A stretch of DNA of 64,000 nt from Patiria pectinifera (lineage: Eukaryota; Echinodermata; Asteroidea; Valvatida; Asterinidae), in contig CM057134.1 in assembly GCA_029964075.1 (NCBI GenBank), positions 23,972,905 to 24,036,904 on the forward strand. The letters are read 5' to 3'. Shown here in pieces: positions 55,037 to 64,000 of the stretch (the first letter of the stretch is position 1; each line of letters starts with the position of its first letter). The position numbers were made by a program, and so were the translations under genes. Under the pieces are notes generated by a model. The model saw only the letters and a list, made by a program, of their open reading frames with translations. It was not told the origin of the DNA and ran no database searches.

Positions 55037-56804
55037 GGCCAAACAAAAAAAATGGTGTGTTTACGGTAACCCGACCGACCTGGAATTTTTTCGGCCAAAT
55101 TGCCGACCTCAAACTTTTTATTGCCATTTTGAAGGTTGATAATTGACAAATTTCAAACATTTCAAGTACTTTTAATTATTTGCCACGAACAAAAAACATT
55201 TTCCACACTTGAATCTGACCATGATTTGACACAAACATACCTGTGTTAAACGTGCGAAAATCGCGACGATCTCAAAACTTGAATTCTCAAACTACGAAGT
55301 ACGATTATTTTTGCACAAACGCATCGGGGTACGCCTGCCCGACGGACGGCATGGTTCTCCCCACGTACAAACGTGCGTATCGGCCCGATATGCTGGAATT
55401 CCGGCCGGCCCGATACGCCGACAAAAAAAATGCCGATCACATTTTTTAGCCCCTGGTACGCACAATATAATTATCATACACGCCATTAAAATGCACAATT
55501 TGATCGTTACATATGCCATTATTTCATCTTGACATGCAAAATCTTGACCAAAATCCTGTTTTTCCGATGCATGTGTGATCACAATGCACACGATGACGTG
55601 TCTGTTGACCACCAGCAGCACCCAGCTAAACATACAGCATGGTACACTGGTTCCCTTCGCCAGCTAACGGAAGCATGATGAAGGACCGGAACCAGTGACT
55701 ACTGCCTCTCTCCGGTCCATACTTCATATCATATAGGCCTACATACAGCATGATGATGTAGTGGGCCGAAGTTGGATCGTAAAAATATTACCAAACAAAC
55801 ATCGCTGGAGAAAGAGAATTTCTGCGAATTAATTCACAGAACGTGATCTTTACTTTCTGTGTATGTGTTTTCCATTAAAATGACGAGATTGCAAAGCTCG
55901 AACTTGTGGCGAAACATCGTAGCGTGTTTCTGCAGTAGTGCAAGATTTTCGGCCACGTGGGCCGTGAGCATGGCGCGATGTTCGGCCAGCCAGGCGGAAT
56001 GTTGGCGGTGCCAGCGGCCGTGATGTATATTAAGCATAAAGTGGAATCACCGACCTCAAATATATTTTTAATTAGGTAAGGCAAGTTTTAATCACTTTTG
56101 ATAGCCAGTCTTGATAATTTTCGTGGCGCAAATGAAAATAATCCAGGCACAAAATAAACATGATTCCTTGCTCTATGATTAGTAGGCCTACGAATGATGC
56201 TCCATTAATCAGCACCCCAAAAAAATTGGCGAAATAATTTTCCGACCTACTGACGCTATTTTGAAAGGCTTGTTTTTTCTCCACCTTTATTTCTTAATTT
56301 GAAACTTACATGTAAATGTAATTCATACTTTTCTAGTTAGGAAGCAATGAAACACAGGTTGTGAAATGTTAATTTTTTTTAAGTTAACAATTTTGATTTT
56401 TTTTCTTTAATTACAAAAATATTAGTGACCTACAAGATCTCCTCTGAATTTCAAGGACAAATCTTAAGATAAAGACCCCCAGATTTGCTCTAAAATGCAC
56501 CATAGAGCTTCTAAAGTTTAAACATTTTCGGGTTGTTGAATCACAGCAAATCTTCCCCCACATGTTTGAAAAAATCCTGGGGAGAACCCTGGCCGACGAT
56601 ACAAATTAATTTGGATTGAAATGTATCGATTGAATATCTTCAATGCTTGAATAGTGGTTTTATACAATTTTTTGCGAAAGAACACGCATGGGCATGCAGA
56701 ACTGAAATGAAAAAAAAAATTACAAAATAAAATTATTTCCCTACCTACCTACCTGGATTTTTTTCAGACCGTTACCGTAAACACACCATTTTTTTTGTTC
56801 GGCC
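55037..56804. mobile_element. 1.8-kb PIF/Harbinger-like element
   Basis: GGCCAAACAAAAAAAATGG followed by TGTTTACGGTAAC is inverted at the right end, and TAA flanks both sides (55034-55036 and 56805-56807). The interior 55630-56590 is shared with the transposon at 5708-7199, so one element probably captured or inserted into the other. No intact transposase. Confidence 0.75.
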
Positions 56805-56820
56805 TAAAGAGAATACAGAT

Positions 56821-59043
56821 TAGGCTTGGACGGTATTTCGGTATTACCGGATAGTCAAGGTTTTTTTTAATAACCGACTAACACCGACTAATGATTCATG
56901 AATACCGAAACACCGGTGAACTCGGTATGGAATTTCAATACCGCGGTATTCTTCCTTAGTGTTCAGAATCTTCGCAAAAGCCTTTCAAACAGAAAGACAA
57001 GTAACCTCTTTGACATGTTTGATTCCATTCTTTGTGGTTTCAGGCATCCAGTTTCATGTCTGCATTGTCAATTACCGTTGACAGATTGAACACAATTGTC
57101 AAGCTCGACTAGAAAACCTGATACTTCGGCAGCTGCAATACCACAAAGGCCTTTGAAGTTCTGCTAACGCCGCCGTGTTTGCGGTTTTCTTTGTGTGTAA
57201 AGTGTCTTCGCTGAAAGTTCAAACAATGTTTTACACATGGGAATGTTTTGACGGTCGTGACAAAAACTGGTCGTCTTAATTGTTTCTCCGTGGTTATTTC
57301 AGAGAAATCTTACATCATCATGCGTAATTTTTGCCACAACATAGTTCCCAAGAATATCAGCAACAAGAAAAAAAACCGTGTCAATCTTGGTTATATGACC
57401 GCCAAAACTTGCAGGCTTCAGTCTAGTGCTATTCTGCGTGCGAGATGCACGTGCAAAGGGAAGGAACGCCTGGATTCACATGCGATGCTGAGCCGTCCGA
57501 TCCGGGGAAAATGAGAAACAAATATTTCAAGGAAAGCGCAATATCAAAGCCATCATGATGTCTTATCATGGGCCTTGGGAATAAATGTACAATCAAGCAG
57601 TGTCGGCACCGACGCGCAAAAGGAAAACAAAAATCTGGACTCGCCTGAATATATACGAGGCAGCGGTGTGAACCGTCCGGGAAAATTAAGATTTTTTTTT
57701 CCAACGAATGATTTCTTAACGTGGGTAAAAACTTTTGTACGATCTGGAAGCGTACACTCGAGGGTTTACGTGCGTCATGTGCGTGGCCGTACATGTACAT
57801 GCCAGTGCATGATACGCATACACGTGGTCCCACACTGGTTCCGCACAGAGAGAGTCGGAACACGTGTTTTTCCCCACCCACTGCATTTATCGATCTAAAG
57901 CCGTGTCCGCACTCGCCTTTTTTTGGAAGGTTTTACCGAGACATGGTGAGATGAAAAATGGTCAAACACCCTTTTAAAAGAATCTGATTGGCCATCTAAA
58001 TCCACGCTCGGAACAATTTTTATTCATTCATGTTTCGGTTCGATTGGTCCGTTAGTTATTCATCGGTACCGACGTTCAAAGGGAAGGGACTCGCCTGAAT
58101 ATGCCGAGTCGTCCAGATAAAAATCCAGAAAAGAAAATACTCCAAAAGAAAGCGTAAATTTATACAAGAACCATGATTTCTCACCGTGGGAAAACCCCCC
58201 GTAATGCCCGCACGATCACACGTAAAGCTACGCCCGTCCTGCTGGGCCCACAAGCACAATTGCACGTGCTTTTTCCCACGCACTGTGTGGATCAAGCTGA
58301 TTGGCCTTCTAAAACGGCGCTCGAAACATTTTCCATTCATGTTTTGGAATGATTGGTCCGTTCGTTATGAAGGTCGCGGCACCGACAGCTTCATATTACA
58401 GCGTCCACAATTGCGCATGCGTAATTTTGTGATGTTTACTATTATCAATCACGGACCGATCACGTGAGAAGGAGTACGATATTTTTTGTAGGGGTCCGAT
58501 TTTCACATGACACCGGCGAAGCACGCAAGGAGTCGCTGGTGACCGGCATAAATTGCATGAGCCTTTTGAGTCACCCACAATGGATACCAACTGAAAAGCA
58601 TACGTTCGCTAGGATTCGGGGCCGGGGATCGTTGCGTGGTCGGCCTCTGGCATCGGTCGACGATCTGCATTATTTTTTAGTGGACCTTGTCAAGTCAATG
58701 ACTTACAAATTCGAAAAATGCAATACCACAAAAAGTAAGCTTCTCGTGTTTAATAATCTGTTACAATGATATGTTGTTTTTACAAACAAATGGACTGATA
58801 ATGAAAGTTTGAAACCAAGACACTTTTAGTTTAGGAGATTTGCGGCGTGAAGCATTTGCGTGATTTATGCTGCGCCGGCGGCTTATCAACTCGGCACGTG
58901 GTGTCTGGTGGTTAGTTATTTTTTCTTCTGATAATGACGTAACTAATACCCCACTTAACATAATACCGCGGTTTTAGTGAATACCGCGGTTTTTTTGTCA
59001 CTGGATACCGCGTTATAGTAAATGCAATACCGTCCCAAGCCTA
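56821..59043. mobile_element. 2.2-kb hAT-like element with perfect 8-bp target duplication
   Basis: The ends TAGGCTTGGACGGTATT and AATACCGTCCCAAGCCTA form the TIR, resembling the TAGGGCTGGGCGGTAT ends of many hAT elements. ATACAGAT is present exactly on both sides (56813-56820 and 59044-59051). CCGCGGTATT-type words repeat near both ends. The interior has a tandem duplication (57603-58062 and 58063-58376). No hAT transposase was recognised, so it is non-autonomous. Confidence 0.85.
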
Positions 59044-59290
59044 ATACAGATGAGAAAGACAGTTACCCTGGATAGATCTACACATTCATGACATTTAATT
59101 TAAGACCCCAAAATTGTTCCCAACGGGCGGTAATTTTGAAAAAAGAGCAAAATAGTCTGAAAACCGCTCACAATTAAATGTGTTTGCCAAGTTGTTCAGT
59201 CCCTTTCACTGCTCTTCCATTGAGGGCGTGTGTGACATCACCGTCGTCGATCGAAGAAATACAAGTCGCGCTTTATCAACGACTATTTTG

Positions 59291-59580
59291 TGTAATGATA
59301 GGTGTTCCGATCCGCACCATACGACAGTATGGGCTTTGAATACACCCAAGGTGAAAACTTTATCAAACATCGCCACTAATAATATACTGACAAATGAAAA
59401 TCCCATTGTTTAATTGTTTGTTTTTTCTTCTGAAATTGCAATTCTCATTAGGGCGATGTTTGACACAAGTTTCATGTGGGTATCTGTCATCATTTGTTTA
59501 GAACGTGTACGTTTCAGTCATCTCCACCTTGGGTGTATTCAAAGCCTATACTAACGTGCGGCGCGGATCGAAGCATTACA
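59291..59580. repeat. 290-bp palindrome in REV1 intron 1
   Basis: GGCTTTGAATACACCCAAGG at about 59333 is mirrored by CCTTGGGTGTATTCAAAGCC near 59528. The outer matches GTGTAATG/CATTAC and CGATCCGC/GCGGATCG, and the inner AAACATCGCC/GGCGATGTTT, extend the arms. It ends about 105 bases before exon 2. Confidence 0.7.
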
Positions 59581-59686
59581 AACATGAGGTCATGAACTGT
59601 GTAATGCATACATGTATATTCATAGCGCTGTTAACTGGTGTGGTTGTTATGCAAATTGTTCCATCTTTGTTCTTTGGTTTTACCAG

Positions 59687-59825
59687 GGGGGTTATATGAA
59701 TGCCAAGAAACAGAAGCTAGCTGAACAGTTCACGGAAGACACTCCTCGAAACATTGAGATAGCTGGAGCTGCAACAGGCTCACGCATATTTGATGGGGTT
59801 ACCATTCATGTCAATGGATACACAG
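59687..59825 (+). CDS. REV1: REV1 exon 2
   Basis: It opens after TTTTACCAG with GGYMNAKKQKLAEQF, the conserved REV1 segment following GWGEW, and runs to IFDGVTIHVNGYT, which enters the BRCT domain. It is 139 bp, phase 0 in and phase 1 out, with donor ACAG|GTAGGA. The charged spacer between (TEDTPRNIEIAGAATGS) varies among species, as expected. An in-frame TAA would follow soon after the donor, supporting the boundary. Confidence 0.9.
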
Positions 59826-59947
59826 GTAGGACTTCCAAGGAAAATGCAACAGTTGTTGGTGGAGCTACAGTATAAGTTGTATGTATTTGTTTGTGCATGC
59901 TTTTAAAGTTGTTGAGACAAATTTAATCCCAATCCCAAAGCATTTTT

Positions 59948-60255
59948 GTCAGGATACAACCTCAATCCTGCAAAATCCTCCAACTGCCTCCATGTACAAT
60001 AAGCATACTGCCTCAATCCTGCAAAATCCTCTAGGCCCTATTATTTCTTGAATGGGTCCTTGGAAGGGTGACTACTGCCTTAATCCTGCAGAGCCAGTGT
60101 CATCCTGGAGCAGTGCGGAGGATTTCAAGTATAATTTAGGCTTAAATTTATGCACGGCTGAGCATGAACAACACAAGATCCGGCCTAAGGCCTTGACATA
60201 GTGCATCCTCCAAAATCAGCCATTTTGCAAAGAGGATTTGCAGGATTTGGGATGG
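59948..60255. repeat. Dispersed repeat with CCTCAATCCTGCAAAATCC motif, copy 2
   Basis: Same family and order of blocks as 1545-1905, including the segment from ATCCTGGAGCAGTGC to GACATAGTGCATCCTCC. It lies in REV1 intron 2. Confidence 0.6.
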
Positions 60256-60983
60256 TTAATGAAAGAGTATACATGAACAAACATGAGAAAGTTTGCGCAA
60301 GAATGATGGTTAACCATGCAGTAGCTGGCTAGTATAATCAACTGTTCAAGACCAGCCAACAAGGACAGTAAAACATCACTGGTTATAACAGCTGAACACA
60401 TCATGATGCGCAGCACGGAGCAGGGAGCCAGGAACAAGATGCTCAATGAGGATGTTTGGACCATCGTTTGAGTTTGAGATGCTCACATGTCTCTTAGTGC
60501 ACAGGTGTCAGTGACATATCAAGTCAACCACTTGTTAACCAATGGCCCTCATTAGAGCTGGGCCTGCATACAATGGCATATGGTCTACTTGAAATGGATT
60601 GGCGCTCGGAATCAGAATATGATGTCCATCCGGTTCGTTAGTGTGACGTCACTTCAGTTTATACCATGCCCATTAAGTAGCATTGGAACCAGAACTGGAA
60701 GTTAACGCAACTTATGTGTTTATCCAATGGGCGCTAGTAATCAGTGGTGCGCTTTTTTACTAATGAACCAGATAACAGAGTGCAGTGAACTGGGACACTT
60801 GTGTTAACATAATTCTTAGACCAGTTGTTTGCATTTATTCAAGAATGTGACAAGCGTGGTCACTAAACACTAAAGGGTATAACGATTTGTTCCATAAACA
60901 CTCTGTGCTATTGTTTCAATTGGCTTAAAAGTAAGATCCTTTTTGAATAGTACGTGTATATTTTTTTATCTTTAAACTGACAG
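60256..60983. other. Remainder of REV1 intron 2
   Basis: No gene or repeat partner was seen. It ends with the acceptor TTTAAACTGACAG. Confidence 0.4.
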
Positions 60984-61152
60984 TGCCTTCATCTGATGAG
61001 CTGAAGCGTCTGATGATGTTACATGGTGGTATGTTCCATCATTACTACAGTAAGACCAGAGTCAGCCATATCATAGCTACCAGGCTTCCCTATGCTAAGA
61101 TCAAGGAGCTCAGAGATGAGAAAATTGTCAAGCCAGAGTGGATTACTGACAG
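60984..61152 (+). CDS. REV1: REV1 exon 3 (BRCT domain)
   Basis: 169 bp encoding the core of the BRCT domain, about residues 66-122: PSSDELKRLMMLHGG, then the YYSK segment, SHIIATRLP, AKIKELRDEKIVKPEW and ITDS. The G80-G81 pair and W118 are the usual BRCT landmarks. In REV1 this domain binds 5'-phosphorylated DNA junctions and PCNA. The donor GACAG|GTATAT leaves phase 2, completed by the T that opens exon 4 to give the Ser of ITDSIKAGRLL. Confidence 0.93.
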
Positions 61153-61211
61153 GTATATGCCTTGTAAATTTATATCGTATGTCCATTCCAAATATACAAA
61201 GCTGTATGAGG

Positions 61212-63198
61212 GACATGGTTGAAAAATAATTTTCCCTCTTCTGCTATGTCGTACGTACGACTTGTATTGTACGCCTTATAACTTACGTACATGTACGCCT
61301 TATAACTCGTACGTACGCCTTATAACTCGTATGTGCGCATTATTACTCGTACATATGACTTACAATCGTACATACGCCTTGCAAACAATAACCTGTGCGT
61401 ATGACTTACAATTTGTACTATTTTTTTTTTGAAAAAAGTAAGACTGCCGCAAACTGCTTACTGACTGGATGGACCTGAAATATATAAATCTAAAAATTAG
61501 TGTGGCCTGACGTTGCGAACTTAGCAAGTTCTTCTTCAGAGGCTAAAACAGAAATGACAGAGGTACATACATTAATATGGGGGTGCACACAAACATGCAG
61601 GGCTGAAAGAAGAAACACAAAAGGAGGATTAGGTGGGAAAGGTGTGGAAAGATGCAGGGGAGGGTGGATGAGAGAACAAAGAAACACCTGTAGTGTGGAG
61701 AGAACAGTTTGATTAGTACATGGTATAAAACGATCAAAAGAAGGAACAAAACAAAACACAATGAAACTTACATGTCAGCAAGGAGGATCACCACGAAGGG
61801 ATACTGCAACAGAGAAGTTGAAACATGAAAAAAAGTAAGACTGCCGCAAACTGCTTATGGACCTGAAATATATAAATCTAAAAATTAGTGTGGCCTGACG
61901 TTGCGAACTGTCATTTCTGTTTTAGCCTCTGAAGAAGAACTTGCTAAGGCCAAAAAAAAAAATAGTTCTGCTTCCGATTACATGCCTTTCAAAAATAGGG
62001 TCGGTCGGTCGGAAATTTTTTTTTTGCCAATTTTTTTTATGCAGATTGAATGGGGTATTCAATTATATGCGAAGTTTTAGCCTGAACTATTTCCATTGCA
62101 CTACAAAAGCTATACACAAAATTGCCACAAAAAGTGAGTAAAACCTACCTTAATTATTGTCAATATATTTACGTTCGATAATTCGCAAAAAAAATTGTGG
62201 AAAATTCAGGTCGTTCGCACCATAGGCACAACGCTAGTCAAGAATGGGAGCTGGCCAAAACTCCGAAGTGTGTGATGCACTGTACATGTACCCGGCCCGC
62301 GGCCAACGGGTCGAAAATTTCAGGAAACACGCTGCATTGTATCACTCCAAATACGAGTAGTACGATCTCAAAATGAACTCGTGAAAACGGAAAATACATA
62401 CACAGACAAGCTAGATCAAATCTGTGAATTAACTTGCAAAAATGTTCTTTCTCCATCGGTGTTTTCTTGGCATTTTTACGATGTCTTTCTCAGCATTTTT
62501 ACGATGTCGAGTCCGACCAGTTGACAGAGCACGTGCCTGCGCCTGCTGCATAGCCATGCTACTGCTAGCGCTATCGATCGCATAGCCGTGCACAGACTAG
62601 TTACCGCATTTTCATAATTGGCCCCTGCGCGGCGCGGCGGGAACCAGTCGTCGCCGCATTGCGCTTATTACGCACGTGATTATAGACAGCGAAGTAGTTG
62701 AATCGCGCAGCGAATTTGTAAAAATAACGGAGGTTTCTTTTGAAAAAATAGCGAATGTAAGTAAGAAGACAATAAATACAAGCATTTTTTTATGCAAAAG
62801 GGTTGTTGAGAGGTAGTTTGTGAAGACAGACAAGACATAAGGTTTTTATTTTTATTTATTCAATTTTTTTTTTTTTTTTTTTTTTTGAATTGCCGATAAA
62901 AATTTTAGGGTCGCAGCCTAAAAATAGGGTCGGTCGGGTAACCGGAAGCTGAACTATTCTTTTTTTTGGCCTAAGTTCGCAACGTCAGGCCACACTAATT
63001 TTTAGATTTATGTTTTTTTTTATTACTTACAAGGTGTGCGTACAGGGTTTAAGTCGTATATTATGAGCTATTTAGGCATGCGTACTGGTTATAATTTAGA
63101 AGTTGTACGTAAGAGTTACAAGGCGTACATACGAGTTATAAGGTGTACATGTACATATGGGTTAGCAGTTAGTAAGAGAGAATTTTTTTCACCATGTC
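61212..63198. mobile_element. 2-kb foldback element in REV1 intron 3
   Basis: GACATGGTTGAAAAATAATT at the left is inverted at the right end (63180-63198). Both arms carry a short tandem array of the GTACGCCTTATAACTC type (61245-61400, and inverted at 63030-63160). Inside, a segment with AAATTAGTGTGGCCTGACG occurs at 61494 and 61884 and inverted at 62980-63005. A Harbinger-like element is nested at 61948-62971. Confidence 0.75.
61948..62971. mobile_element. 1.0-kb PIF/Harbinger-like element
   Basis: GGCCAAAAAAAAAAATAGTT and its inverse form the ends, with TAA on both sides (61945-61947 and 62972-62974). ATAGGGTCGGTCGG appears near both ends as an inner inverted repeat. The unfilled target is present in inverted orientation at about 61520-61545, which reads through GCGAACTTAGCAAGTTC. 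No transposase was seen. Confidence 0.85.
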
Positions 63199-63355
63199 GT
63201 ACAAATAAGAGCTAAATTGCATAGTATTAGCTCCATTTTGTAATCAAATCTGAAACTGTCATTTCAGGTCTTGGGGTTTTTACTTTAGGGTTGATTTTTA
63301 TCAGAGATGTTAATTTTCCTCAGAAACAGTTACGTTTTGTTTCTTTTATTTTCAG
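63199..63355. other. End of REV1 intron 3
   Basis: Ends with the pyrimidine-rich acceptor TTTCTTTTATTTTCAG. Confidence 0.5.
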
Positions 63356-64000
63356 TATAAAAGCAGGAAGGTTGCTGCCAGATAACCCTTACCAGCTGTA
63401 CACTAATAGAACAACCTCCCAGGGCACACTCCAGTTCTCAGGCTTGAAGAAAGATGCCTCGACAAACGCAAACAAGCCTGAACATACAGCAAGTGATACT
63501 AGTGGGAGTAGAGTAAGCAATCAAGGAACCAGACTACGCAGTCCTGAAGGCCACAGTATGGTGGAGTTTCTAGACAAGAGTTACGCATCCATTGCCTTGC
63601 CGAGTCCTTCGTCTTCTACCAGTTCAGTCAGTGCCCAGTCCATGGGTCCACCATCTCTTGGAACCACCACCACAAGGGATCAGTCGCCTCCGTCCATGGG
63701 AGGTAGCAAGGGTCCTGCTAGGGCCGGCGATGCTAACTTTGTGTCTGAGTTTTACAGCAACTCGCGTCTGCATCACATATCCACGTGGGGGGCCGAGTGC
63801 AAGGCTTTTGTGAACAAGCTGCAGAGCAGTGGCGACACCAGCTTCCCGGCACGGGAGAAATTGCGACGACTCATCGAAGATCAAAGCGACTTCTCATCTG
63901 GCTCAGGGGAATCACAACCAGTTCGAAAATCTGCAGCTGATACAGACAATGTGGGAGATCCTATATCAAGGACAGCAGAACTCCAAGGTCATTTAACAAG
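63356..64000 (+). CDS. REV1: REV1 exon 4 (runs off the window)
   Basis: It begins by completing ITDSIKAGRLL and continues DNPYQLYT, the end of the BRCT region, then a long low-complexity Ser/Thr/Pro/Gly linker. NFVSEFYSNSRLHHISTWGAECKAFVNKLQ follows, matching the conserved REV1 motif NFI..FY..SRLHHIS.W and a FP.REKL-type segment just before the polymerase domain. No stop occurs through base 64000 and no donor is evident, so the exon or gene continues. With exons 1-3 this gives 336 codons plus two bases. The catalytic palm, PAD and C-terminal interaction domains lie beyond the window. Confidence 0.92.

Noticed and set aside
57429..57881. 150-codon minus-strand frame as a hAT transposase
   Set aside because: No transposase motif was seen and it lies across the internal tandem duplication of the element.
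59612..59875. Start of REV1 at the ATG near 59612 or 59696
   Set aside because: The conserved GWGEW N-terminus is found at 47888 with a perfect phase-0 splice to 59687, so the upstream exon is the better start.

Overview
This window looks like nuclear DNA from an animal. The genes are split by GT-AG introns, and most of the sequence is non-coding and built from nested transposon remnants, inverted repeats and duplicated blocks. The gene content (a vertebrate-like REV1, an SLC16-type transporter, an orphan GPCR) and the repeat style (many TACATGTA and AGGCCTA words, an APE-type LINE, a tRNA-like SINE, many short TIR elements) fit a marine invertebrate deuterostome, perhaps an echinoderm or hemichordate. 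That placement is inference and is weak.

Three genes can be read with confidence, all on the + strand. (1) A monocarboxylate-transporter-like MFS gene has four coding exons (18583-18814, 19618-19758, 20384-21370, 26429-26565). They splice in phase into 498 residues. A second, diverged copy of its last exon lies upstream at 14061-14218, so there is or was a tandem paralogue. (2) A single-exon class A GPCR of the Tre1/moody/GPR84 type lies at 42807-43877, with a TATA box at 42735. (3) The 5' part of REV1, the translesion-synthesis scaffold and deoxycytidyl transferase, has exons at 47888-47944, 59687-59825, 60984-61152 and 63356 to the window end. Its first intron is about 11.7 kb. A possible internal exon of an unrecognised gene lies at 878-936.

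Most of the rest is repeats. A block at 3857-13425 is duplicated in direct orientation at 33655-39905, differing by three large indels and by the copy number of a palindromic tandem unit. Between 28.6 and 33.1 kb three long inverted-repeat elements follow one another and carry nested MITEs with clear target-site duplications. A second duplicated segment brackets the GPCR (40944-41645 and 46362-47725), and so does a shorter one (42078-42325 and 44866-45088). REV1 intron 1 holds a 5.1-kb long-TIR element with an 11-bp target duplication and three tandem arrays, including a 72-bp minisatellite, then a PIF/Harbinger-like element and a hAT-like element with a perfect 8-bp target duplication. REV1 intron 3 holds a 2-kb foldback element with a Harbinger-like element nested in one arm. 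A decayed LINE lies antisense in intron 3 of the transporter gene, and a decayed Ty3/gypsy integrase lies at about 39.9-40.6 kb.

No rRNA gene, functional tRNA gene, CRISPR array or bacterial-style operon was seen. The genes look functionally independent (transporter, receptor, DNA damage tolerance). What joins the window together is its history of insertion and local duplication.
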